NCBI GenBank assembly: GCA_031261455.1
Contig: JAISJP010000001.1
Span: forward strand, 1-64,000
Origin: Propionibacteriaceae bacterium
GTDB taxonomy: Bacteria; Actinomycetota; Actinomycetes; Propionibacteriales; Propionibacteriaceae
Direction: 5' to 3'
DNA length: 64,000 bases
Positions within the stretch are counted from its first letter, which is position 1; every line of letters starts with the position of its first letter. A model generated the notes under the pieces. The model searched no databases, had not been told where the DNA came from, and saw nothing but the letters and a program-made list of their open reading frames with translations. Both the position numbers and the translations under genes were made by a program. This document shows, piece after piece, positions 20,083 through 29,634 of this stretch.

Positions 20083-21008
20083 ACCTGAGCAGCCTTGCCT
20101 TTGCGCATGGAGTTGAAGATCGCGCTGCCTAGCACAAATACCACCAAGCCGATGGCAACGTAGTTGGCAATCTTGGCGTACTGCTGCAGCACATAGACGG
20201 CGGGCTCGCCGATCAGGTATCCGACGGCGAAGTGCGCCAGCAACCACGACAGGCAGGCCGCCGTGTCTAGCGCAACAAACTTCTTGATGCTCATTCCGGA
20301 CGCCCCGGCGAGCACAAACACCACTGCCATCAGCGGCAACGGGATGGGCACGTATGCAATGAAGATGCCGAGCGCACCCCAGCGCACCGCCCACTTCTCG
20401 GCCCGAGCGTAGTTGCGGGCGGCACGCTCCGACTGTCCGGCCCAGATCTCGATCATGCCGCGTCCCCACAGCTTGCCCGCCCACCAGTAGACCCAGTCAA
20501 ACTTGTTCGCCATGATGACGCCAGCGAGCAGGGGCAGCAACCATGCCAGCGTGGAGTAGTCCCCCACTCGCACCAGCGAGCCGAGCGCTGCCGCAGCCGT
20601 GCGAGATCCCGTGACAGCCAGCAACACGTCAACGGCGCGTCCCAACAGCCAGCCTCGCAGCGGCAACATGACAAGACTAAAGACTGCCAGCACCCCGATC
20701 CACGCCATGCAGGCGATGTCGGCACGTTCCGGCTTGTGCTTCCACGGCATGCCGGGGTCTTCCCACCACTCGGCTTCCGTCTCTTCGTCTTCATCGTTTT
20801 CTTCAGACTGCCCTGACGCCAAGACGTCAGATCCGGAGTCTTCAGTGTCTTCAGCGTCTTCGGCCTTGGACGGCTCGCACTGCGTCTCGTTGACGTCACT
20901 GTGGGCCGGGGTACCGGTACGGGCTCCCCGCTGGATGCTCTCAGTCCCGAGGTCGTCGGGGGAAGACTGGTGGAGGATGTCAGTCTCAGACTCATCGGGT
21001 TTGTTCAC
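20079..21008 (-). CDS. DedA/VTT-domain membrane protein with acidic N-terminal extension
   Basis: Multi-TM C-terminus with 'FIAYVPIPLPLMAVVFVLAGASGMSIKKFVALDTAACLSW'. Confidence 0.8.
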   Translation of the reverse strand: MNKPDESETDILHQSSPDDLGTESIQRGARTGTPAHSDVNETQCEPSKAEDAEDTEDSGSDVLASGQSEENDEDEETEAEWWEDPGMPWKHKPERADIACMAWIGVLAVFSLVMLPLRGWLLGRAVDVLLAVTGSRTAAAALGSLVRVGDYSTLAWLLPLLAGVIMANKFDWVYWWAGKLWGRGMIEIWAGQSERAARNYARAEKWAVRWGALGIFIAYVPIPLPLMAVVFVLAGASGMSIKKFVALDTAACLSWLLAHFAVGYLIGEPAVYVLQQYAKIANYVAIGLVVFVLGSAIFNSMRKGKAAQV

Positions 21009-21077
21009 GCAGGCAAGCCTACCTGCACGCCGGTGGTGGCTTGAAAAGTGAGGCCGTTCGGGTATGTACTTGTGTGC

Positions 21078-22457
21078 ATGGGTGCCAGCGTGTTCGACAT
21101 ATTCAAAGTGGGCATCGGCCCGTCATCCAGCCATACCGTGGGGCCGATGCGGGCCGCAAATCACCTAGTCAACGCACTTGCAGCCGAGGACAAGTTGGCC
21201 CAAGTTGAGCACCTGCGCATTGAACTGTTCGGCTCGCTGGGAGCGACGGGACGCGGCCACGGCACCGACCGGGCGATAATGGCCGGGCTTGCAGGAGAGA
21301 CGCCCGAATGCGCGGATCCGAGCAGCCTGTTCACTCACGCCGGACAGGTTGCTGCCACCCAGAGTTTACGCCTGACAAGCGGAGACGCGGATACAGCAAT
21401 CGTCTTTAGTCCCGAGTGTGACATCATCTTTGCGCCGTTCAAGCGCTTGGCTTACCACCCGAACGCTCTCACCTTCACGCTCACGTTTGCGGACGGCAGT
21501 ACCCGGCAGGCCACGTATTATTCGGTCGGAGGCGGCTTCATCGTCCCCGATGATGGCACCGGCGAACCGGTGCGTGCCACTTTGCCGCCGGTTGATGTGC
21601 CCTACCCGTTTGCCAGTGGCGCCGAGTTGGTGCAACACTGCGTGCGAGCCAACTCCCCCATCCCTGAACTGGTGTTGGCAAACGAGATTGCGCGTGGACG
21701 AACCGGCGTGGAGGTGCAAGCTGGGCTGCTGAATCTGTGGCAAGTCATGACCGATTGTATCGATTTAGGTTGTCGAACTGAAGGCACCCTGCCCGGTGGA
21801 CTTGGCGTACAACGTCGCGCCAAGGCGCACCTTGCGGCCCTGGTGCAGCAAGAGACTAACGATGACCCCCTTGCCGGTCTCGACTGGGTGTCGCTGTGGG
21901 CGCTGGCCGTCAACGAGCAGAACGCTGCTGGAGGACGTATCGTCACTGCCCCCACAAACGGGGCTGCGGGCATCATCCCTGCCGTGTTGCGTTACGCCAT
22001 GACCAGGCCGCGAGCGAGCGATGCCATGGTGGTCGAGTTTCTGCTAGCCGCTGGCGCAATAGGTGCCATCTTCCAGGCCACTGCGTCTATTTCAGGTGCC
22101 GAAGTAGGTTGTCAAGGCGAAGTTGGGGCCGCCGCATCCATGGCCGCAGCCGGACTCTGCCAAGTGATGGGCGGCACCGTGCAACAGGTAGTCAACGCCG
22201 CCGAGATCGGCCTAGAGCACCACCTCGGACTCACCTGCGACCCCATCGGCGGCCTAGTCCAAGTGCCCTGCATCGAGCGCAACGCCGTCGGTGCCACCAC
22301 CGCGATAACCGCCGCCCGCATGGCCCTGCGTCGCGAAACCCAGATGGTCAGCCTAGACAAGGTGCTGGAAACCATGATGGCAACCGGTGCCGACATGACC
22401 CACAAATACAAAGAGACCGCCCTAGGCGGCCTCGCTCTTAGCTTCGCTGCCTGCTAA
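21078..22457 (+). CDS. sdaA: L-serine ammonia-lyase, single-chain
   Basis: MGASVFDIFKVGIGPSSSHTVGPMRAA...; 'GCQGEVGAAASMAAAGLCQVMGGT'. Confidence 0.95.
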   Translation: MGASVFDIFKVGIGPSSSHTVGPMRAANHLVNALAAEDKLAQVEHLRIELFGSLGATGRGHGTDRAIMAGLAGETPECADPSSLFTHAGQVAATQSLRLTSGDADTAIVFSPECDIIFAPFKRLAYHPNALTFTLTFADGSTRQATYYSVGGGFIVPDDGTGEPVRATLPPVDVPYPFASGAELVQHCVRANSPIPELVLANEIARGRTGVEVQAGLLNLWQVMTDCIDLGCRTEGTLPGGLGVQRRAKAHLAALVQQETNDDPLAGLDWVSLWALAVNEQNAAGGRIVTAPTNGAAGIIPAVLRYAMTRPRASDAMVVEFLLAAGAIGAIFQATASISGAEVGCQGEVGAAASMAAAGLCQVMGGTVQQVVNAAEIGLEHHLGLTCDPIGGLVQVPCIERNAVGATTAITAARMALRRETQMVSLDKVLETMMATGADMTHKYKETALGGLALSFAAC

Positions 22458-22505
22458 GCGCATCCGGACACTAAACCGGACGAACATTGCCGGTAGACTA
22501 GCGCC

Positions 22506-23930
22506 ATGAGTTTCAGACTGTACGACGAGCAGCGGCTCGGCTTGGTGGAGTTCGAGCCGATTGTCCCCGGAGAGGTTTCGATCTACCACTGCGGGTTAAC
22601 CGTGCAGGCTGCTCCCCACCTCGGTCACATGCGCAAAGAAGTTGTCTTTGACGTGTTGCGCCGCTGGTTTGTCGCATCGGGTTACAAGGTGCGCATCGTC
22701 TCCAACGTCACTGACATTAATGACAAGATCGAGAAGAAGGCTGCCGAGGCCGGCATCGAGTGGTTTGAGCTGGCGTTCGCGGTGGAGCTTGAACTGCATC
22801 AGGCGTACATGTCGCTGGGCGTGGCCCCGCCGAACTACCAACCGCGCGCGTCGCAGCACATCACCGAACAGATCGCGCTGGTGGAGCAGATCATCGCTAA
22901 CGGGCACGGCTATGCAGCCGATGACGGCACTGGCGACGTGTATTTTGACGTCAAATCTTGGCCGAGCTACGGCGAACTGACGCACCTGAAGCTCTCCGAG
23001 ATGCGTGACGATGACGAGGCGGACTCCCGTGGCAAGCGCGACCCGCGCGACTTTGCGCTTTGGAAAGGGCGCAAGGATGGCGACCCGGAGAGTGCGACTT
23101 GGCCCAGCCCGTGGGGTCCGGGGCGTCCCGGATGGCACCTGGAGTGCTCCGCGATGGCGCTGAAGTACTTGGGTGCGGCTTTCGACATCCACGGCGGAGG
23201 CCTGGATCTGCGCTTTCCGCACCACGAGAACGAGTTGGCGCAGAGCCGCGCGGCTGGACATCCGTTCGCCACGTACTGGATGCACAACGCCTTCGTGACT
23301 ACCGGTGCTGACAAGATGAGCAAGTCGCTGGGCAACACCACCACCGTCGGTGACGTGACCGCAAAGTACCCGGCCCGTGCGGTGCGGCTGTTCCTCGTTG
23401 CCCCGCACTATCGCTCGCTGGTCGAGTTGAGCATGGGTGAAGGCGAAGACGGCTACGACTCGCTGGTCGAGACTGCGGCACAACTGAAGCGTATCGACTC
23501 GTTCCTAGACCGGGCGGGAGCCACTGGCCCTGTTGAGTTTGACTTCGCAGATCTGCCCGCGGAGTTCGTAGCCGCCATGGATGACGACTTGGGCACCCCT
23601 GCCGCGGTTGCCGCCATCTTTGACGCCGTTAAGGCTGGCAACAAGGCTCTTGACGTGCAAGACGCCGCTGGTGCGCAGGTCGCTTTGCGGGCGGTGCGGG
23701 CAATGCTGCATGTGCTCGGTCTTGACCCCTACGATCCGGAGTGGCAACAGACTGGGGGCGCAGACTTGGAGCCAGTGGTGGCCGGGCTGGTACCGTTGCT
23801 ACTCGACCAGCGGAGTGCTGCGAAGGCCAACAAGGACTGGGCTACCGCAGATGCGATCCGGGATCGTCTGATAGAACTTGGAATCAAGATCGAGGACTCG
23901 GCTGAGAGCACGAAGTGGAGCTTGGCGTAG
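22506..23930 (+). CDS. cysS: Cysteine--tRNA ligase
   Basis: 'IYHCGLTVQAAPHLGHMRKEVVFDVLRRWF', 'DIHGGGLDLRFPHHENELAQS', KMSKS motif. Confidence 0.95.
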   Translation: MSFRLYDEQRLGLVEFEPIVPGEVSIYHCGLTVQAAPHLGHMRKEVVFDVLRRWFVASGYKVRIVSNVTDINDKIEKKAAEAGIEWFELAFAVELELHQAYMSLGVAPPNYQPRASQHITEQIALVEQIIANGHGYAADDGTGDVYFDVKSWPSYGELTHLKLSEMRDDDEADSRGKRDPRDFALWKGRKDGDPESATWPSPWGPGRPGWHLECSAMALKYLGAAFDIHGGGLDLRFPHHENELAQSRAAGHPFATYWMHNAFVTTGADKMSKSLGNTTTVGDVTAKYPARAVRLFLVAPHYRSLVELSMGEGEDGYDSLVETAAQLKRIDSFLDRAGATGPVEFDFADLPAEFVAAMDDDLGTPAAVAAIFDAVKAGNKALDVQDAAGAQVALRAVRAMLHVLGLDPYDPEWQQTGGADLEPVVAGLVPLLLDQRSAAKANKDWATADAIRDRLIELGIKIEDSAESTKWSLA

Positions 23931-23964
23931 CGAACGCACACGCCGCCCGCCAGACGGCAGTTCG

Positions 23965-24012
23965 GTCACCCGCCGTTACCACCGTCACCCGCCGTGACCA
24001 CCGTCACCCACC
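23965..24012 (+). repeat. 19-bp tandem repeat, 2.5 copies, upstream of rlmB
   Basis: gtcacccgccgttaccacc / gtcacccgccgtgaccacc / gtcacccacc. Confidence 0.85.
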
Positions 24013-24061
24013 AACTTAGGCGTCTTCAATAGACGTTGACAAGCACGAACTGGAGCAACAC

Positions 24062-25009
24062 ATGAGCAAGGGAGCCAACACCGCAGGCAGCGGCGGGCGC
24101 ATCCGCAGGGGTCTTGAAGGGCGTGGACCCACCCCGAAGGCGGAGGATCGCACCTACCATGCGGCGCACAAAGCTAAGCTGTTCAAAGAACGGGTGGCGA
24201 CACGCAGCGTGGGTGGCGCTGGAGGCGCTCGGGGCACCCGCGGATCGTCCACCGGCAAGGGCGCAGGTGCCGACTGGGTAGTCGGTCGCAACCCCGTGTA
24301 TGAAGCACTGCTAGCCGGGCTGCCGGTGCGTTCTGCCTACGTCGCTGAGGGCGTGGAGCGGGATGCGCGGTTGCGGGAGATCTTCACGTTCACGGCTGCG
24401 CACTCCATCCCGATGCTGCAGATCACTCGTGCCGAGCTCGACCGCATGACCGGCGGCGCGGTCCACCAAGGGGTCGCTCTGCAACTGCCGACGTTCACGT
24501 ACGCTGAGGCTGACGATCTGTTGGTCGGTTCTAGCTCTAGCAAGGCTGAGCCGTTGCTGGTGGCGCTGGACTCCATCACCGACCCGCATAACTTGGGCGC
24601 GATCATCCGCTCCGCTGCCGCGTTTGGTGCCGACGGGGTCGTCATCCCGTCGCGGCGCAGTGCGTCGATGACAGCAGTGTCATGGAAAGCATCAGCTGGG
24701 GCTGCCGCCCGCGTGCCGATAGGCAAGACCGGAAACCTGAACCAGTACATCGAGCGGGCACAAAAGGCCGGCTACACCGTCGTCGGTTTGGCTGGCGAAG
24801 GCGAAACGCAGATTGATGGCATCCCTGGGGTTGACGGCCCGCTACTGGTCATGGTCGGCTCCGAGGGCGACGGGCTGTCGCAGTTGACCCGCAAGAAGTG
24901 TGACTATCTGGTGCGCATCCCCATCGCGTCCACCATGGAGAGTCTCAACGCCAGCGTCGCCACCGCGATTGCCCTCTACGAAATATCCCGCTGCCGTCCC
25001 GAGGCCTAG
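24062..25009 (+). CDS. rlmB: 23S rRNA (guanosine(2251)-2'-O)-methyltransferase RlmB-type SpoU methylase
   Basis: 'VVGRNPVYEALLAG', 'LDSITDPHNLGAIIRSAAAFGADGVVIP', 'VMVGSEGDGLSQLTRKKCDYLVRIPIASTMESLNASVA'; downstream of cysS. Confidence 0.94.
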   Translation: MSKGANTAGSGGRIRRGLEGRGPTPKAEDRTYHAAHKAKLFKERVATRSVGGAGGARGTRGSSTGKGAGADWVVGRNPVYEALLAGLPVRSAYVAEGVERDARLREIFTFTAAHSIPMLQITRAELDRMTGGAVHQGVALQLPTFTYAEADDLLVGSSSSKAEPLLVALDSITDPHNLGAIIRSAAAFGADGVVIPSRRSASMTAVSWKASAGAAARVPIGKTGNLNQYIERAQKAGYTVVGLAGEGETQIDGIPGVDGPLLVMVGSEGDGLSQLTRKKCDYLVRIPIASTMESLNASVATAIALYEISRCRPEA

Positions 25010-25029
25010 ACGCACTAACATTAGAAGAC

Positions 25030-25761
25030 GTGACCAACGCTGCTATTGCATATCTGAACCGAGACTGGTTGCGGCACGTCGACGGGCTGGAGGCGCTCAG
25101 GTTGGGCGTCACCGAAGTGGTGTACGCCGCGGACGACGGGGTACTGCTAGCCAGTAAGGTGCGGGACGCTGTCGGAGTGTCTGCCAGTGACGAGGCTTGC
25201 GCTGAGCGACTGTTGGGCCTAGTTCAGGACATGTCCCAAACGCCCGAGATGGTGGTTGCGCATGACCCGTTCTCGATTCGCCTGGCGGCAGAGATGCTTG
25301 GCATGGAGACTAGGGAGATGTGTCACCAGTGCGCGTTGCTTCCCGGTGAAGAGATCGCCCCGGAACCACTGGTTGGCTTCGAGTTTCGCAATCTTGAGAT
25401 GAGTGACGCCGAGTTTGTCTCAGAGCATTACACGCTGGGCTTGGGCCTTGAGTACGTGAGCGACCGCATTGAGCAGGGCGTGATGATCGGTGCTTACCCG
25501 CTTGACGACCGCACAACAATGGCCGGATTCATCGGAGTGCATCGCGAGGGAGCGATGGGGCTTCTTGAGGTGCTGCCGCCATATCGTCGCCTCGGCTTGG
25601 GAGAGTCGCTCACTTGGCATCTGATTGTGCAGCAACTGCGCAACGGCAACATCCCCTTCGGCCAGATCGTCGAAGGCAATGAGGCGTCCAAAGCGATGAG
25701 TGGCCGCCTCGGGTTCACCATAAGCGAGCCATGCGTAGCGTTCATGCACCCTGCTGCCTGA
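25030..25761 (+). CDS. GNAT-like N-acetyltransferase
   Basis: C-terminal 'LLEVLPPYRRLGLGESLTWHLIVQQLRNGNIPFGQIVEGNEASKAMSGRLGFTIS'. Confidence 0.8.
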   Translation: MTNAAIAYLNRDWLRHVDGLEALRLGVTEVVYAADDGVLLASKVRDAVGVSASDEACAERLLGLVQDMSQTPEMVVAHDPFSIRLAAEMLGMETREMCHQCALLPGEEIAPEPLVGFEFRNLEMSDAEFVSEHYTLGLGLEYVSDRIEQGVMIGAYPLDDRTTMAGFIGVHREGAMGLLEVLPPYRRLGLGESLTWHLIVQQLRNGNIPFGQIVEGNEASKAMSGRLGFTISEPCVAFMHPAA

Positions 25762-25795
25762 TGGCCTATTCTCCTGCTGCCTGATGGTCTGTTCT
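25750..25795 (+). repeat. 23-bp tandem duplication spanning a stop codon
   Basis: cctgctgcctgatggcctattct / cctgctgcctgatggtctgttct (2 mismatches). Confidence 0.9.
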
Positions 25796-25802
25796 TCGCT
25801 CA

Positions 25803-25882
25803 CCTGCGCGTAGTCGCAGGATCCATGGGCGACGTGTGGATTCTGCGACCACGCCTGACGGCTCCGCGCAGAATGACGGGGA
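25803..25882. repeat. Inverted pair of REP-like palindromic elements
   Basis: cctgcgcgtagtcgcaggatcca (reverse orientation) and tggattctgcgaccacg...cgcgcagaatgacgggga (forward). Confidence 0.65.
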
Positions 25883-25890
25883 GCGGTGAG

Positions 25891-27018
25891 CTACGGGACT
25901 TGGACTTGCAGGACGGCCTCAGAGTTCAATATCTGCGAGCTGTATAGGAACAGGACGTCGGAGCCGGGCGGGAACGTCACGAAATCGGGGACTAGGCTCC
26001 AACTGATGTAACGTAAATCGATACAGGTCACGTGTGCGTAGTCGAGAGACAACAGTGGGGCCAGCGAGGAACCGAACGAGTCGCGGAACAAGAACAGTTC
26101 ACGCTCGGTGGTGGCGTTCGGGTTGGTGATGCGCACAATTGGTTGCGCGCCGGAGAGGAACAGGTCGTACGGGTCCTGGCCGGTGAACGCCTCCAAGTCG
26201 TACACGGGTCCGGGCTGCATGGCGAGCGTTGTCGCATTCAGATACTCTGCGGTTACGACACTTGGCAAGGGATGATACGCCATCTGGTCGGCAGTGACCG
26301 GGAGCGCCAACTGACCCGCGTAGACGCCGGAGAAGTCACCAGCAGTGGCGACATCGGACGGCAGTTCGGTTGTGACACCCATCGCGGCGCCAATAGTCTG
26401 CACCACCGGATCGAGCGAGGTTTGGTCCCAGTGCAGGTCGGTGCGGTAGAAGCTGTCCGCGCCCAGCACCGACGTCAGGTCAATGAACGTGTAGTCGGCG
26501 AGTTTGCTGGCGAGCGCATCTCGGGCGGCTTCCGGGTCGAATCCGGGCAGATAGCGTCCGGCATAAATACTCTTGTCAGGGACGAATGAGTAGTAGATGT
26601 TCAGCCCGTCTAGGCTGCTGGCTACGACAGCAATCTTGGTTGCCACCTTGGTCGCGGACGCGACATTCAGTCGCTCGAATCGGCCCACTCCGGAGTCGCC
26701 CTCGTAGAGTCCGGACTTGTCGAGTTGCGCCAGTGGGTAGAGCACCGTCCACGCTTTGAGCGTGCGCAGCGGCTCGCGGCCCGCGAACGAGTCGGCAGCG
26801 AACTCCTCAAAGCCGCTCATGAATGTGCCCGACGTCACAGACGAGAGCGACAGGTCTGGCATCGTCGCCAATGTGCGGCGTTCGGTCTGGGAGACGATTG
26901 GTGGAGCGACCAGGCGGTTTGCCACTGCCCACCCGCCGACTAGCCCAATGAAAACCAGACACGTCAGCAGTTGTCGCAGACTCCATGTCTGCGCCCGTCG
27001 GCCCAACTCATCGCTCAC
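25891..27018 (-). CDS. DHHW / AlgX-AlgJ-like SGNH-type protein (O-acetylation partner)
   Basis: Membrane anchor, 'YRTDLHWDQTSLD' and 'FLFRDSFGSSLAPLLS' motifs; directly downstream of MBOAT; GTG start after GGAGG. Confidence 0.83.
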   Translation of the reverse strand: MSDELGRRAQTWSLRQLLTCLVFIGLVGGWAVANRLVAPPIVSQTERRTLATMPDLSLSSVTSGTFMSGFEEFAADSFAGREPLRTLKAWTVLYPLAQLDKSGLYEGDSGVGRFERLNVASATKVATKIAVVASSLDGLNIYYSFVPDKSIYAGRYLPGFDPEAARDALASKLADYTFIDLTSVLGADSFYRTDLHWDQTSLDPVVQTIGAAMGVTTELPSDVATAGDFSGVYAGQLALPVTADQMAYHPLPSVVTAEYLNATTLAMQPGPVYDLEAFTGQDPYDLFLSGAQPIVRITNPNATTERELFLFRDSFGSSLAPLLSLDYAHVTCIDLRYISWSLVPDFVTFPPGSDVLFLYSSQILNSEAVLQVQVP

Positions 27019-27031
27019 TTTTCGCCACCTC

Positions 27032-28501
27032 CTAGAACCTGAAGTAAATGAAGGGATTGAAGGAACCATCGACCAAGAATGCAGTCGCTAGCAGCAGGAG
27101 CAAAACTATGCCCAGATGCTGGGCAACGGTAAGCAGCTTGATGCCCCAGTCGCGCTCCCCTATCGCGTGTACCAAACGAGCGGGGAGCGGCGTGGCGCCG
27201 ATGACGCCGATCAGCAGCATGACGGCGTAGGAACGCAGGTAATACAGCGATTCGTCTCCCACAAGGCCGGATGATCCAGCCCCGACTAGGTGCCCGAGCG
27301 TGCGCCCCGCGTCACCGAATGAGGCGGCGTCGAACAGCACCCATGAGATTCCTACCGCCAGCAGCAGATAAATGTGCCCGACCGGGCCTGAGAGACGCTG
27401 CAGCGCGCCTCCGAACGCGAACTTCTCGATGCTGAGGAACAACGCGAAGAACAGTCCCCAGCCGATGAACTGCCAGGCTGCACCGTGCCAGAATCCGGTG
27501 GCCGCCCAGACCACGGCGATGTTGCGGATCTGTCGCGGAGCGCCCACAAATGAACCACCAAGCGGGATGTAAACATAGTCTCTAAACCAGCTTGACAACG
27601 TCATATGCCAGCGTCGCCAGAAGTCGGTGATGCTGGTAGCGATGTATGGGTAGTTGAAGTTCTCCGGCAGATGGAAGCCGAACATGGCGCCCAAGCCGAT
27701 GGCCATGTCGGAGTATCCGGAGAAGTCGAAGTAGATCTGTAGTGCGAACGCCACCACGTAGAGCCAGGTGGCTAGCACAGACTCGTCCGGCGAGTCTTTG
27801 AGGATGGCGACCAACTCGCCACACAGGTTTGCGATCAACACTTTCTTTGCCAAGCCGACGGCGAAGCGACTCACCCCGTCCGCGAAACCACCAATCGAAT
27901 GGTCGCGACGGATCAGTTGCGCGGCGATCTCGCTGTAACGCACGATTGGGCCCGCTATCAGGGCGACGAACAGCACCACGTAACAGGCGAAGTCGATCAG
28001 GTTGCGTCCAGCCTCCTCCACCTTGCCGGTGTACAGGTCGATGGAGTAGCTGACCATCTGGAAGGTGTAGAAACTGATGCCGATGGGCAGCGCGAGACGC
28101 AGGATAGGCAGTTCGGTCCCGGCCACTGCGTTGAACGAGTCGATGAAGAAGTCCGCATACTTGAAGTACCCCAAGATCGCCAGCGGGATGACGACCGTCG
28201 CAATGAGGAGCAGTTTCTCGATGTTGCTGGCGGACTCCGAGTTAGCGCCATTGATGCGAGTCTTCCGGGCTTTCACCTGTGCCAAACCGACCGCCCAGAC
28301 GAAAAGTATCTCGGCGGCCATCAGGAGCGCGTACTTCGGCTCACCCCAAGCGTAGAAGACGAAACTGGCAACAAGCAGCACCGCGTTGACGGCCCGACTA
28401 CCGGGTTGCTGGCGTCCCCTCGTCAACCACAGGACCGCGAAGTAAAGCGCCAGCACACCCGGCAGAAAATAGTAGATGAAGGTGACGCTGGAAAACAGCA
28501 T
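27032..28501 (-). CDS. MBOAT family (AlgI-like) membrane O-acyltransferase
   Basis: 'LPIGISFYTFQMVSYSIDLYTGK', 'YFDFSGYSDMAIGLGAMFGFHLPENFNYPY', 'TDFWRRWHMTLSSWFRDYVYIPLGG', 'GFWHGAAWQFIGWG'. Confidence 0.95.
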   Translation of the reverse strand: MLFSSVTFIYYFLPGVLALYFAVLWLTRGRQQPGSRAVNAVLLVASFVFYAWGEPKYALLMAAEILFVWAVGLAQVKARKTRINGANSESASNIEKLLLIATVVIPLAILGYFKYADFFIDSFNAVAGTELPILRLALPIGISFYTFQMVSYSIDLYTGKVEEAGRNLIDFACYVVLFVALIAGPIVRYSEIAAQLIRRDHSIGGFADGVSRFAVGLAKKVLIANLCGELVAILKDSPDESVLATWLYVVAFALQIYFDFSGYSDMAIGLGAMFGFHLPENFNYPYIATSITDFWRRWHMTLSSWFRDYVYIPLGGSFVGAPRQIRNIAVVWAATGFWHGAAWQFIGWGLFFALFLSIEKFAFGGALQRLSGPVGHIYLLLAVGISWVLFDAASFGDAGRTLGHLVGAGSSGLVGDESLYYLRSYAVMLLIGVIGATPLPARLVHAIGERDWGIKLLTVAQHLGIVLLLLLATAFLVDGSFNPFIYFRF

Positions 28502-28513
28502 CTATACCCCGCC

Positions 28514-29038
28514 TCACTTGGTGAAGAACGTGTTTACCTCGCCGGTGGTGCCGGCAGCGTCCTTGAATGCGGTAATGACAGCATCAGCCGTCGCCGTGGA
28601 AGATGCCACTAGCAGGATGTAGGCACCGGATTCGACCGTTGCCGCCTTGTCTGGCATCACACAGATCCACCGCTTGGCGTCAAAACCGGCAGCGACTAGG
28701 CCTTTCACCTTGGCTGCGTCAGACGCGTTCTTCACCTTAATGACCGCGACCTCGTGGGCGCTGGTGGTGATCAGCGCGTTCGAGACGGCAGCAGAATCCA
28801 CGTAGGTGTTGAAATCAGCCCCGGACAAGCCCAGAAGCTGTTGCGCCTGATCGGCAGCTACCGCAATGGTCTCGACCCTGGGGGCATTGCCCTCGCCCAG
28901 CGCCGCCTCCGCTGCGGTCCAAACCTTGGTCAGGACATCTTCCGCAGAGCCGGTGAGCTTGGTGCTATCACCAGAAGAACAGGCGCTAAACAGGATACTC
29001 AGGGCGGCGACAAACCCTACGAGTACTTTCTTTTTCAT
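28514..29038 (-). CDS. DUF4358-like lipoprotein
   Basis: MKKKVLVGFVAALSILFSACSSG lipobox; DUF4358-like body; GGAGG RBS; same operon as MBOAT/DHHW. Confidence 0.7.
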   Translation of the reverse strand: MKKKVLVGFVAALSILFSACSSGDSTKLTGSAEDVLTKVWTAAEAALGEGNAPRVETIAVAADQAQQLLGLSGADFNTYVDSAAVSNALITTSAHEVAVIKVKNASDAAKVKGLVAAGFDAKRWICVMPDKAATVESGAYILLVASSTATADAVITAFKDAAGTTGEVNTFFTK

Positions 29039-29207
29039 TTTGCCTCCATTTGAATAAGAAGTGCCTACCTTGCGATCCAACACTACAAGAAGTGCCGATT
29101 CTGTAAGGAATCATGGCAGGTGAGTGCCTTCCGAAGCTGAGACGGGCGACGTGGTGCGAGGCTGGACGCCCGAGTCCCTCCCGGGTCGCAAATTGTGCGG
29201 GGTTGGC

Positions 29208-29585
29208 CTACTCGTGGTAGGCGGTTAGCTCCAGTTCTAGCAACATTCCGTTGGGCCACGGGGGGACCGTGATTACTGTGATTACGGGAGCGGCTTTGCC
29301 GAAAACCCTCGAGAATGTGGCGTATGCGGTCTGCGCCTCCGGGGTGCCGACGGATAGCAGTTTGACCGCGATGGCATCGTCGAAGGTGAAGCCTGCCTGG
29401 TCCAAGATGGGCTGGAGCTTCTCAACCACGTAGGCGAGTTGTTCCTTGCCATCCGCGCCGATGACGTTCATGTTGTCGTCCACGGGAGCCGTGGCCGCAA
29501 CGTACAGGAAGTTACCGGCTACGACTGCGCGGGAGTATCCGACTGCCTTTTCCATCGGCAGGCTGCTGTTGATTTTCTGCACCAT
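29208..29585 (-). CDS. RidA family (YjgF/YER057c/UK114) protein
   Basis: 'YSRAVVAGNFLYVAATAPVDDNMNVIGADGKEQLAYVVEKLQPILDQAG'. Confidence 0.9.
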   Translation of the reverse strand: MVQKINSSLPMEKAVGYSRAVVAGNFLYVAATAPVDDNMNVIGADGKEQLAYVVEKLQPILDQAGFTFDDAIAVKLLSVGTPEAQTAYATFSRVFGKAAPVITVITVPPWPNGMLLELELTAYHE

Positions 29586-29634
29586 GAGGTGCTCCTTTCT
29601 TGGGACAAATCCCCTGAGATTTGAGTTGGGCGGG

